From the NCBI GenBank assembly GCA_903854805.1, contig CAINXK010000399.1, positions 1 through 12,029 on the forward strand: a stretch of DNA of 12,029 bases, read 5' to 3'. The translations under genes and the position numbers were made by a program. Within the stretch, counting starts at the first letter, position 1, and each line of letters begins with the position of its first letter. This document shows positions 1-8,541 of this stretch, one piece after another. The notes under the pieces are model-generated. The model was not told the origin of the DNA. It saw only the letters and a list, made by a program, of their open reading frames with translations, and did no database searches. This DNA comes from an uncultured Anaerolineae bacterium (GTDB lineage: Bacteria; Chloroflexota; Anaerolineae; Anaerolineales; Villigracilaceae).

Positions 1-1
1 G

Positions 2-1246
2 GATGTGCTTGGCAATATTTATTGCAAATCCAGCGATTACGACCACGCGCTCGAAAACCACCACGAAGCCTTGCAACTTGCTGAAAAAATCGCCATTCCT
101 GAAATCAGCATGATCCTCTGTAACAACCTGGCCAACACACTCTTCGAAATGAAACGCTTTAGCGACGCCCTGCCATACAGCCTGAAAGCTATCGATCTGG
201 CACGCAACCTGGGCTTGTTATCCGAAGAATTAATTGTAAACTCAACCATTTCAGAAATCCTGGTTGGAATGAAATCATTTGAAGAAGCTGGAAGGTACCT
301 GCAAGACGCATTGACCAAATATCAAAATAGCAATCTGGCCCATCCCTACGTTTTCATGCTAATCATGTTCGGCCTGGCGGGCCTAAATATGGATCAAGAA
401 AAATACCCGATTGCCGAACCTTTCCTGCTCCAGGCGCTTAAGACTGCTCGCCAATACGATTTTAAGACCACCGAGATGTTATGCCACCAGCAGTTGTGCA
501 CCATTTACGAAAACACCGACCAGTACCGCCTGGTTCTGGAGCACTTCAAACAATTCCATGCGCTGCAGGTCAGCATCAGTGGCAAAGACATGGCCCGTAA
601 AATCGCTCTGCTCAAAGCCGAATACCGGATCGAGCTTTCCCGGCGTGAAGCCGAAAGTTTCCGCACCCAAAATCGCGAGCTGAAGCACGAAATTGAAGAG
701 CGCAAACTGGTCGAAGCCCTGCTGGAAAGCCTGGCCGTCCGTGATTCGCTCACTAACCTGTTCAACCGCCGGCAGTTCTCATTTCTGGCAGCTACAGAGT
801 TCGAGCGATCCATCCGCTACAACCATCCGTTCTGCGTGCTGATGCTGGATATTGACCACTTCAAGCAGGTCAACGATCATTTTGGGCATCAGGTCGGCGA
901 TCAGGTGCTGATCAACTGCGCAAAAACAATTCAGACCACTCTACGCGATTCATCCGATATTATCGGTCGCTATGGTGGCGAAGAGTTTATCGCCATCCTG
1001 CCGGAAATCACCGCGGCCCAGGCTTTCCTGGTGGGCGAACGCCTCAGAAAAAACATCAGCGACCTGCAGCATACCTATAAAGATAGTCAGGTTACTGTCA
1101 ATATCAGCATTGGCATCTCTGAATTTACGGGTAAGGGCGCCCTGGTCCCCTGCCTGACCTTGGATGAGCTGATCCACCAGGCTGATCAGGCGCTTTACAC
1201 CGCCAAAAAGAACGGTCGTAACTGTGTGGAAGTCTTCGTGGCTTAG
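2..1246 (+). CDS. TPR-repeat diguanylate cyclase (GGDEF), 5' end missing
   Basis: The frame is open at the left edge, so the true start lies outside the window; residue numbers here count from the GTG at 5. Residues 1-190 form degenerate tetratricopeptide repeats (for example LGNIYCKSSDYDHALENHHE and LANTLFEMKRFSDALPYSLK). A charged, probably coiled-coil linker follows at 195-245, then a GGDEF domain at about 246-413 with DSLTNLFNRR, the metal-binding LDIDHFKQVNDHFGH and the signature GGEEF at 324-328. The family makes cyclic di-GMP from two GTP. No membrane segment is visible, so the protein is probably cytosolic, with the TPR part binding a partner or more sensor domains lying upstream. The inhibitory RxxD does not sit at the usual spacing before GGEEF (the residues there are DSSD), so product inhibition may be absent. 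A hairpin terminator lies about 156 bases downstream. Confidence 0.93.
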   Translation, partial: DVLGNIYCKSSDYDHALENHHEALQLAEKIAIPEISMILCNNLANTLFEMKRFSDALPYSLKAIDLARNLGLLSEELIVNSTISEILVGMKSFEEAGRYLQDALTKYQNSNLAHPYVFMLIMFGLAGLNMDQEKYPIAEPFLLQALKTARQYDFKTTEMLCHQQLCTIYENTDQYRLVLEHFKQFHALQVSISGKDMARKIALLKAEYRIELSRREAESFRTQNRELKHEIEERKLVEALLESLAVRDSLTNLFNRRQFSFLAATEFERSIRYNHPFCVLMLDIDHFKQVNDHFGHQVGDQVLINCAKTIQTTLRDSSDIIGRYGGEEFIAILPEITAAQAFLVGERLRKNISDLQHTYKDSQVTVNISIGISEFTGKGALVPCLTLDELIHQADQALYTAKKNGRNCVEVFVA

Positions 1247-1752
1247 CCTGGGCTGATTTCTTCGCGTAACCTGCAATCTCAGACCTGGTGTGGAGATCTT
1301 TTTTCGTTAGGAAACCCGGATTGACGCTGGCTTGTTGCGCGAGATTATTCTCGTAGGATGCTGTATTTACCCAGGTATCCCCTTGGAGCGCCAGGGATAA
1401 CCACCGGAATAGCGAGATTAAGCGCTGTTCCGGTTTTCACAATTGCTGGAACAGATAGGGTTTGGCTGACTGTGCAACGATTTCGTCAGTATGCCCCACT
1501 GGTGTGTGAAATACCGTTTTTGTAAAGTGATTGTAGGGGCACAGGGCTGCAAAAGTTATTACAATAACATGGACCATAATTTCCAAAACCTGAATAATGG
1601 ATAAGGGTCAAGCGGGTTTGGGATTACCTTGATGCGATCCTGGCTGGGGTCTTCTCCCGCAAAAACCTTTTTCATCCTTTTGATTAGAATTTGCGTAAAC
1701 AATATTGGTGTTGCTCGTGCGCGGATATTTTCTGGCTGAGAGGTATATTGGT
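1247..1752. other. Long intergenic region between two cyclase genes
   Basis: These 506 bases separate two same-direction GGDEF genes and contain no plausible gene on either strand. They hold an imperfect hairpin at 1374-1402 (GGTATCCC against GGGATAACC, with bulges), the terminator listed separately at 1403-1437, and the presumed promoter of the next gene. I see no convincing sigma-70-like promoter. A possible TTGATT at 1679-1684 has only a weak partner hexamer about 17 bases on. No cyclic di-GMP riboswitch could be recognised. Confidence 0.6.
1403..1437 (+). terminator. Rho-independent terminator after the TPR-GGDEF gene
   Basis: The left arm ACCGGAATAGCG (1403-1414) pairs with CGCTGTTCCGGT (1423-1434) to give a 12-bp stem with a single G-U wobble. 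The loop is 8 bases and TTT follows directly. The position, about 156 bases after the stop codon and on the same strand, fits the end of the first cyclase transcript. The short T run makes it moderate rather than strong. Confidence 0.6.
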
Positions 1753-4701
1753 ATGAAGCATGCTCCAGAGCTTAGTAGCCCGATATTGGTAGATGAAAAA
1801 GGTCAGAATGAACAGGTGTTTGCTTTTCAAAAACTGATCGATTTACTTCCTGGTCTGGCCTGGTCATCTTATCCGGATGGACAGCTTGAATATACCAACC
1901 AGGCCTGGCTGGATTTTTGCGGGAAAACCCGTCAGCAGGCTGCCGGAGCTGGCTGGTTGCTGGTTTTGCATCCGGATGATGTGCAACCCGGCCGGCAGAA
2001 GTGGGCAGAAGCCAGCCAGAATGGCGTAGCTTTTGAAATGGAGCAGCGCCTGCGCCGGTTTGACGGAACCTATCGCTGGTTCCTGATCCAAGCCCGCCCA
2101 CTGTTTGACACCTGGGGCAAACAGCTGCGCTGGTATGCGATGGGTACGGATATCACCGATCGCAAATGTGTCGAGGCTGGTTTGCGAGACCAGGTAAATA
2201 TCTTTACCCAGGCCCAGAAAATTGCCCACATCGGCAGCTGGGAATATGATCATGCCACAACCCTCGAGAAATGGTCTGATGAAACGTTCCGCATCTTTGG
2301 GTTGGAACCGCAGAGTCTTTTTGGCCAATCGGGGGCTTTACTGGATTTTATTCATCCAGAGGAGCTTGAATCTGTCAGGCAGAACTTTCAGGCTGCGGTT
2401 GAAAACCACACATCCTTTTATTCCATTAATCGCGTTTTGTTGAAAGACGGCTCCCTCAGGTTTGTCGAAATCCTGGGCGAGACGGAATATGACCTGCAAG
2501 CCTTGCCTGTGCGTTCCCTGGGCTCGCTGCAGGATGTTACTGCGCGCCGTCAGCTGGAGATGAGTGTTGGGGAGCGGATAAAGGAGCTGACTTGCCTGCA
2601 GAATGTGGGGCGGTTGTTGGAAAACTTGGCCATCCCGGATAGCGAATTGTGCCGGCAGGTGATTGAATATCTGATTGCAGCCATGCAATACCCGCAGATT
2701 GCAGCCGTGCGCATCGAGTTGGATGGTAAACGTTACCAAAGCAATCAATATGATGATGAGTTCGCCACACATGGTTTGAAGGCCGTCATCATGATCAATG
2801 CCCGGGAATGCGGGCAGCTGCTGGTGTGCTACATCCAGAATGAGACTGTGTTGGTCCCCGAAGAGCAAACACTGCTGGATAATGTCGCCAGAATGTTGGG
2901 TTTGTGGTTTGAACGGAAAAAATCGGAAGCGGCTGTGCGAAAACTTTCTCAGGCAGTTGAGCAAAGCCCCGTTTCGATTGTCATATCGAATATTGATGGG
3001 AGTATTGAATATGTCAATCCGCGCTTTACCGGTTTGACTGGCTATACACAGGCAGAGGCGCTTGGTCAGAATCCGCGCATTCTAAAAACAGGGCATACCA
3101 CCAGAACAGAATATGAAACCCTCTGGAAGACTATCCTGTCTGGCCAGGTCTGGCACGGTGAATTTCAAAACCGTAAAAAAAATGGAGAAATATACTGGGA
3201 GACTGCCTCCATTTCGCCTATTTTGGATGAAGCCGGCGGTGTAACCCATTTTGTGGCTGTCAAGGAAGATATCACCGGTCGCAAGCTTGATCAGGCGCGC
3301 ATCACTGAAGCCCTGGAGTTTACCCAGACCATTTTACAGACTTCACCAATTGGCATCACGATTTACAAAACCTCCGGGCCTTGTATTTCGGCCAATGCAG
3401 CTGCGGGGAAAATCATTGGGATTGATCCAGAAAGCTTGTTGGAACAGGATTTCCATACGCTGGAGACCTGGAAGAAGTCTGGTCTGTATGATAGTGCCTT
3501 GCGCGCCATGAATACTGGTTTGCCTGTCTTCGGCCAGATCCATACCATCAATTCGGTTGGTAAGGAATTATGGCTGAATACCACCTGTGCCCCCTTTAAT
3601 TCTGCTGGAGAACCTCACCTGCTGCTCATGTTTGAGGATAACTCAGAACGCCAGAAGGCCGAAGAGCTGTTGAGACTCTCCAACGAAAAACTGGAAAGCC
3701 TGGTAGTCCATCTTGAGCAAAGCCGGCGTAATTCGGATCTTCTGCGCCAGATGGGCGAACTCCTGCAGGTTTGCAAGGATGTGGAAGAAGCCTTTACCGT
3801 GATTGAGCAATTTGCCGTGCAGTTATTTCCGGGCGCTTCAGGGGCGGTCTTCATGGCATCGCACCAGATAAGCAAGGTGGAGTCTGTGGTCACCTGGGGC
3901 GCAAGCCTGGCAAGTAAGTCTGAGTTTGCGGTGGAAGACTGCTGGTCTTTGCGTCGCAGCCAGGTCCACATGGTTAAATTCGCGGATCATGGTCTGATGT
4001 GTCGTCACATGCCCAAAGCCTTTGCGGGTAGTTACCTGGATATCCCCTTGAGCATCTCTGGAGAAATCCTGGGGCTGCTGCATCTTGAATACCCGCCTGC
4101 CGCAGAGCAGGACGAGCAGACCCAGGACCTGGCCCGCATCATGGCGGAAAATCTGTCCCTGTCGCTTTCTAACATCAAGCTGCGCCAGACGCTCCATTTT
4201 CAATCGGTGCGTGATCCATTGACGGGTACTTTCAACCGCCGGTACATGGAAGAAACCCTCACTCGGGAACTTCCCCGGGCGAACCGCAAAAAAACTCAGG
4301 TCAGCATTATCATGCTGGATATCGATCACTTCAAGACTTTTAATGATACCTATGGGCACGCGGCCGGAGATCTAGTTCTGACCAGGTTGGGAAGTTTGTT
4401 GCAGACGCAAATCCGTGGGGAAGATGTGGTTTGCCGGTTGGGTGGCGAGGAATTTGTGATGATCTTGCCAGACGCCAACTGCGAAATTGCCTTGCAGCGG
4501 GCCGAGGCAATTCGGGCGGCGGTCACGGCTCAAAATCTTGAATATAATGCACACTTCCTGGGAGCCATTACGGTCTCATTGGGTGTGGCTGTTTATCCGC
4601 TGCATGGATCAGATGCAACTGAAATCCTGGAAAAGGCCGATAAGGCCCTGTATCTGGCCAAGCACAATGGCCGGAATCGCACAAATATCGCCAGGGAGTA
4701 G
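1753..4701 (+). CDS. Multi-PAS/GAF diguanylate cyclase (GGDEF)
   Basis: Soluble sensor diguanylate cyclase of 982 residues. I chose the ATG at 1753 because GAGAGG lies nine bases upstream. A TTG at 1705 would add 16 residues without a clear ribosome site. Approximate domain order: PAS 25-138 (ends DITDRK), PAS 150-265 (IGSWEYD to DVTARR), GAF-like 275-390, PAS 398-510 (LSQAVEQSP, IEYVNPRFTGLTGYT, NPRIL, ending EDITGRK), PAS 520-630, short coiled coil, GAF 663-810, GGDEF 820-982. The cyclase domain is intact: DPLTGTFNRR, LDIDHFKTFNDTYGH, GGEEF at 897-901. The product-inhibition site RGED is at 888-891, exactly five residues before GGEEF. It should therefore make cyclic di-GMP with feedback control. 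The third PAS resembles the flavin or redox PAS of NifL and Aer, but no ligand can be inferred. No signal peptide or membrane segment is seen. Confidence 0.95.
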   Translation: MKHAPELSSPILVDEKGQNEQVFAFQKLIDLLPGLAWSSYPDGQLEYTNQAWLDFCGKTRQQAAGAGWLLVLHPDDVQPGRQKWAEASQNGVAFEMEQRLRRFDGTYRWFLIQARPLFDTWGKQLRWYAMGTDITDRKCVEAGLRDQVNIFTQAQKIAHIGSWEYDHATTLEKWSDETFRIFGLEPQSLFGQSGALLDFIHPEELESVRQNFQAAVENHTSFYSINRVLLKDGSLRFVEILGETEYDLQALPVRSLGSLQDVTARRQLEMSVGERIKELTCLQNVGRLLENLAIPDSELCRQVIEYLIAAMQYPQIAAVRIELDGKRYQSNQYDDEFATHGLKAVIMINARECGQLLVCYIQNETVLVPEEQTLLDNVARMLGLWFERKKSEAAVRKLSQAVEQSPVSIVISNIDGSIEYVNPRFTGLTGYTQAEALGQNPRILKTGHTTRTEYETLWKTILSGQVWHGEFQNRKKNGEIYWETASISPILDEAGGVTHFVAVKEDITGRKLDQARITEALEFTQTILQTSPIGITIYKTSGPCISANAAAGKIIGIDPESLLEQDFHTLETWKKSGLYDSALRAMNTGLPVFGQIHTINSVGKELWLNTTCAPFNSAGEPHLLLMFEDNSERQKAEELLRLSNEKLESLVVHLEQSRRNSDLLRQMGELLQVCKDVEEAFTVIEQFAVQLFPGASGAVFMASHQISKVESVVTWGASLASKSEFAVEDCWSLRRSQVHMVKFADHGLMCRHMPKAFAGSYLDIPLSISGEILGLLHLEYPPAAEQDEQTQDLARIMAENLSLSLSNIKLRQTLHFQSVRDPLTGTFNRRYMEETLTRELPRANRKKTQVSIIMLDIDHFKTFNDTYGHAAGDLVLTRLGSLLQTQIRGEDVVCRLGGEEFVMILPDANCEIALQRAEAIRAAVTAQNLEYNAHFLGAITVSLGVAVYPLHGSDATEILEKADKALYLAKHNGRNRTNIARE

Positions 4702-4892
4702 TGCGCTGTGATAGCAGTTTGCTGGGGGGGGGAATCCAACCTGAATACCCGGCCAGGTCTGGCAGATTGAGCTATTTAACCACAAAAACCTTTTTCTACT
4801 GTGTTGCAGCTACTTTGGCAATGTCAGATTGAACAGCTGTTTTGTGAACTGGCGGTATTTGCTCACAAGCTCTTCGTTTTGGCACTTACCAG

Positions 4893-4939
4893 CCTGGTTC
4901 TGCTGCTCGGGCGATTAAAAATCGATGGCTTACCCCGCA
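4893..4939. repeat. Degenerate 47-bp dispersed repeat, copy 1
   Basis: This intergenic stretch matches 11866-11912 in the same orientation without gaps, at 35 of 47 positions by hand count. The conserved blocks are TGCTGCTC, AAAATCGA and CCCCGCA, with a diverged middle of nine bases. It lies between the convergent second and third cyclase genes. Its nature is unknown; it could be a remnant of an old intergenic element. Confidence 0.4.
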
Positions 4940-4983
4940 AAAAATATTTCTTCTTGCAGCAGGTGCTTTACACATGATTGGCG

Positions 4984-7900
4984 TTATTTATTATCCGGTG
5001 CCACGAAATCAGGGTCGAGCGGTGGCAGCTGCCTGGTTTTTCGGCTTCGTTTTTCGTAAAAGCTAACCCTGTTGCGGCCAGCTTTTTTGGAAGCAAAAAG
5101 CGCCTTGTCTGCACAGGCGATCAATTCATCGCTGGTCGTGCCGTGATCGGGATAAGTAGAGACACCCAGCGAAATGGTGATCTGGAAGCTCACATTCTCA
5201 TATTCCAGATCCATGGCTTCGATGGCTCTGCGCCATTGATCGGCACGCTCGATGGCTTTTTGGGGGGTGGTATTGTGCATCACAATCAAATGCTCGTCAC
5301 CACCATAGCGGCACAGGATGTCATCTGTGCGCACCATGCGCTTGAACTGTTCGGCAAGTGCTTTTAACGCAGCATCACCGGCGCCATGTCCAAACGCGTC
5401 ATTGATTTGTTTAAAGCGATCAATATCCAGCAGAACAAAACTGAGCGGGTATTTCTCGCGCAGCGCACGTGCCATTTCTACCTGCAGGGTTTCGAACATA
5501 TACCGGCGGTTGTGCAGACCAGTCAGCGGATCGCGGATGGCCTGTTCAAGCAGCGATGTGCTTAGTTTCGCATTTTCGATTGCCAGAGCTGAGATCTGGG
5601 CGAATAATTTGGCCAGTTGGATCTCATCAGCCGTGAATGGCTGTCCGGGTGTTTCCCGGCCAAGATCCAGAACACCCAGGCATTGGCCGTTAGCGATGAT
5701 GGGAATGGATGCGACTGCAAACACATGCTGGGGATCGTCATGGGGGAAATTGTTCAGGTAAGCCGAGTAATCATCAATGGTGACGGGTTGGAGTGTGTTG
5801 ACAGCCTGCCAGGAAAGCATAGCCTGGCTTTGGTCAAATTGTTTGCCAGCTCTGAATGGTTGGTTGGGCGATGTATATTGTGCCAACAAAACATCACCTT
5901 CCAGAGTCATGATCTCAACTTCACGGGCATTTAGCAGCTGCGAGGCATGCTCGGCAAGCGCAACGAACAGCTCCTTCAGGTCGTGATTTTGCAAAAAATC
6001 CAACGCGCTCTCATAGAGTGCCGTCATCGATTTGTTCTGCTGGCGCAGCTGCGCCTGCATTTGTTCGCGTTCAGAGACATTGGTCAGAACGCAATGGGTT
6101 CGTAGGAAACGTCCCCAGGCGTCCACCTGCACCCGGCCGTTCAAGATGGCGATCAGGTTTTGTCCATCCTTGCGCTTCAGGTGGATATCTGCGTTTGTGG
6201 ATCCTAAGGTTTTGAAATCTTGAAAACGCTGCGGAAAGAATTCCTGCGTATCTTCTGTCCAGAATTGCTTGAAAGACCTGCCGAGCAGCTCAGCTCTTGA
6301 ATACCCCAATAATTCACACAGATTTTCATTGACATCCACGAAATTGCCTTCCAAGTCCAAGGCCTGATACGCAAAGGGCGAATTCTCGAACAGACTGCGG
6401 AAGCGCTGCTCGCTTTCCTGCAGCAGGCTTTCGATATGTTTGCGCTCGGTGATATCTTCCTTGATGGCCACGTAATGCGTGGTTTTTTTGTCATCATCAG
6501 CCACTGGTGCAATGACAACCGATTCCCAGTAAATATCGCCATTTTTTTTCTTGTTTTGAAATTCGCCGCGCCACTCATGGCCGGCTGTAACGGTCGCCCA
6601 TAATTCCGCGTAAGTTGCAGCTGCTGTTGCTCCTGATTGCAAGATGCGAGGGTTCTGCCCCAACGATTCGGCAAGCGTGTATCCGGTTAACTGCGTAAAT
6701 TTGGGATTGACATACTCGATATCGCCCGCAAGGTTTGTTATTACCAGCGATGATGGGCTCTGTTCCACCGCCTGTGAAAGCTGGCGCAGGCGCAATGCAG
6801 CATTCTTGCGGTTGGTAATATCTTCCCGGGTATGAATGTAGTGGGTGATTTCATTTTGAGCATTGCTGGCCGGCGCAATAATGGCAGATTCCCAGTAGTA
6901 TTCGCCATTTTTTTTACGGTTTAGAAATTCACCGCGCCATTCCTGACCCAGGGCCTGGCTCGCCAGAAGGTCCTGATCAGCTTCGGGCAAATCATCAGAT
7001 AACAGCTCGCGAGGCGATTTCCCGAGAGCTTCTGCGGGTGTGTATCCGGTTACCTGGGTGAATTTCGGATTGACGTATTCGATTTTCCCATCGAGGTCCG
7101 TGATAATGATGATGGATGGGTTCTGTTCCACCACTTGCGAAAGTTGCCGCAGGCGCAGCTCGCTATTCTTCCGGACGGTGATATCGCGATTGCTGGCGCG
7201 CTGGCCCAGGTATTCGCCGTCCTTGTTATAGACAGGCCGGCAAACATGGGCAATCCAGCGTTCCTGACCGCGCTTTGTCAGGATGCGGAAATCGAAGTCC
7301 AGGCATGCTTCGTGATTCGCAAGCGTCAGGCGGGTGTGCTCTGCAACCGAAGGACGGTCATCCGGATGGATGATGCTGATAAAAAATTGGCTATCTTCGA
7401 TAAATTGTTGCGGTGGGTAGCCGGTAAGCACCTGACAGTGTGGTGATACATACATATATAGCCCATCCGGGCTGAGCATATATTCCCAGCTGTAGGTGAA
7501 ATCAGCCAGTGTTCGAAACCACTCTTCACTCTTGGCCAGGGCTTCGCTGGTTTGCTTGCGCTTTTCAATTTCCTGTTCAAGCTCAAGCGTGCGTTCTTTG
7601 ATGCGCTGGTCAAGGGATGTATTTGCGTCGAGCAGCGCCAGCTCTGCCTGGTGGCGCTGCTCCAATTCAAAGTGAGCGTTCTTTAGCGACTCAAGCAGGC
7701 TTCTTCTTGCCAGCACCATTACAATAAATATTGCAAACGATAAGATCCCAAAAATGACCAGCTGGCTTCCATCCGATATCAGAGCCGTTGTGGGTAATAA
7801 CCCGGCAGTTTCTGCCTGCGCTAAAACAGCAAAGGAGATCCAGGTTATAGCCAGGAATAGCAGACCGGCAATTTCACCTTCAAAAAAGGCGGCCAGGGTA

Positions 7901-8277
7901 ACTGCCAAAAAATAACCATAGATATGTGCCGTGTGAATGGTGCCCAGGTTGTAAATTTCAGCCGAAATAAATAGCCAGAAAAGCGCTGGCAATAACCAGG
8001 TTGCCGGACGCAGATGCCCACGGCGCAGGTTTTCCCTCAAACCTGCCGATATAACCAGCAGGACGAACGATAAAATGATGTTATTCCAATCTGTCACCCC
8101 GTTTAATGCAATTTGCAAGAAAACTATAATCGACCCCATGCCGAGTGTAAGAAGAAGTATTGAATTAAGCAGTGCTGCGATACTGGTCTGAGCCGGATCG
8201 GGTAAAACAGGTGAAGCCAGCCAGCGGCGCATGATCCCCATAAAATTCTTGATATAAGAACGGATTTTGAGTTTCAT
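4984..8277 (-). CDS. Membrane-bound multi-PAS diguanylate cyclase with GGDEH motif
   Basis: Integral-membrane sensor cyclase of 1097 residues. The ATG at 8277 has AGAGG four bases before it. Six hydrophobic segments lie at about 34-57, 65-81, 92-109, 118-132, 135-154 and 171-190, resembling a MASE-like sensor that I cannot assign to a named family. A coiled coil (190-250) joins PAS 251-370, PAS 375-490, PAS 496-612, PAS 626-740, GAF 750-900 and GGDEF 910-1080. PAS domains two and three are close copies of each other and of the third PAS of the gene at 1753-4701. The cyclase domain has DPLTGLHNRR, LDIDRFKQINDAFGH and the inhibitory RTDD at 983-986. The signature reads GGDEH at 992-996, with His replacing the usual Phe. 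The metal-binding acidic residues are kept, so activity is likely but unproven. It converges on the preceding cyclase gene and is separated from modB by about 250 bases. Confidence 0.95.
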   Translation of the reverse strand: MKLKIRSYIKNFMGIMRRWLASPVLPDPAQTSIAALLNSILLLTLGMGSIIVFLQIALNGVTDWNNIILSFVLLVISAGLRENLRRGHLRPATWLLPALFWLFISAEIYNLGTIHTAHIYGYFLAVTLAAFFEGEIAGLLFLAITWISFAVLAQAETAGLLPTTALISDGSQLVIFGILSFAIFIVMVLARRSLLESLKNAHFELEQRHQAELALLDANTSLDQRIKERTLELEQEIEKRKQTSEALAKSEEWFRTLADFTYSWEYMLSPDGLYMYVSPHCQVLTGYPPQQFIEDSQFFISIIHPDDRPSVAEHTRLTLANHEACLDFDFRILTKRGQERWIAHVCRPVYNKDGEYLGQRASNRDITVRKNSELRLRQLSQVVEQNPSIIIITDLDGKIEYVNPKFTQVTGYTPAEALGKSPRELLSDDLPEADQDLLASQALGQEWRGEFLNRKKNGEYYWESAIIAPASNAQNEITHYIHTREDITNRKNAALRLRQLSQAVEQSPSSLVITNLAGDIEYVNPKFTQLTGYTLAESLGQNPRILQSGATAAATYAELWATVTAGHEWRGEFQNKKKNGDIYWESVVIAPVADDDKKTTHYVAIKEDITERKHIESLLQESEQRFRSLFENSPFAYQALDLEGNFVDVNENLCELLGYSRAELLGRSFKQFWTEDTQEFFPQRFQDFKTLGSTNADIHLKRKDGQNLIAILNGRVQVDAWGRFLRTHCVLTNVSEREQMQAQLRQQNKSMTALYESALDFLQNHDLKELFVALAEHASQLLNAREVEIMTLEGDVLLAQYTSPNQPFRAGKQFDQSQAMLSWQAVNTLQPVTIDDYSAYLNNFPHDDPQHVFAVASIPIIANGQCLGVLDLGRETPGQPFTADEIQLAKLFAQISALAIENAKLSTSLLEQAIRDPLTGLHNRRYMFETLQVEMARALREKYPLSFVLLDIDRFKQINDAFGHGAGDAALKALAEQFKRMVRTDDILCRYGGDEHLIVMHNTTPQKAIERADQWRRAIEAMDLEYENVSFQITISLGVSTYPDHGTTSDELIACADKALFASKKAGRNRVSFYEKRSRKTRQLPPLDPDFVAPDNK

Positions 8278-8530
8278 CGAGCCTCTGTCACCATTGGAAA
8301 TAAGCTATCTCAACACTTTCATATTACCATTAATGATCTGCTTTAATGTATGGGTGTTTTGCAAGCCGGTCACGAAGATGCGCGCGTAACTCAATTACCG
8401 GCAATTTTTCTCCATGTGTGGATTCTGCAGGCAGGTCATCGAGACCAGCTTTTCCGGGCCACGGTCATTGGAATCGGGTTATTGCAACTGCACGCTTTTC
8501 ATCAGATGCAAACCTGGATGTTCGCAGGCA
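8278..8530. other. Gap between modB and the membrane cyclase gene
   Basis: This 253-bp stretch must hold the promoter of the leftward cyclase gene and the end of the modB transcript. I see no convincing terminator: the best hairpin (GGTC with GACC, around 8415-8435) is short and has no T run. Several reading frames of 60-odd codons are open on the plus strand, but they are mutually overlapping and have no ribosome site. A modC gene would be expected here and is absent. Confidence 0.5.
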
Positions 8531-8541
8531 TTAATTAGCAT
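8479..8541 (-). other. 20-codon ORF overlapping the modB stop; possible collapsed modC
   Basis: An ATG at 8541 overlaps the last codons of modB (ATGCTAATTAA, the stop of modB being the final TAA). It opens a frame reading MLINACEHPGLHLMKSVQLQ and then a stop. Translationally coupled starts of this type are usual for modC after modB. The tail PGLHLMKSVQL loosely recalls the end of the ModC TOBE domain (PGLWLYAQIKSVS in E. coli, from memory), with three residues fewer. One reading is that an internal deletion removed nearly all of modC. The match is very short and could be chance. Confidence 0.2.

Noticed and set aside
1530..1600. Possible cyclic di-GMP riboswitch (GCACAGGGC near 1538-1546)
   Set aside because: The conserved receptor loop, GNRA-type loop and pairing pattern of the GEMM motif are not present.
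1705..1752. Upstream TTG start for the second cyclase
   Set aside because: The added 16 residues are outside the first PAS domain and the ATG at 1753 has the better ribosome site.
1671..4797. CAAAAACCTTTTTC present both upstream and downstream of the second cyclase gene
   Set aside because: A low-complexity 14-base match is expected about this often by chance, and similarity does not extend beyond it.
4978..5367. Plus-strand open frame of 129 codons
   Set aside because: It is antisense to the GGDEF domain of the third cyclase, whose motifs are unmistakable.
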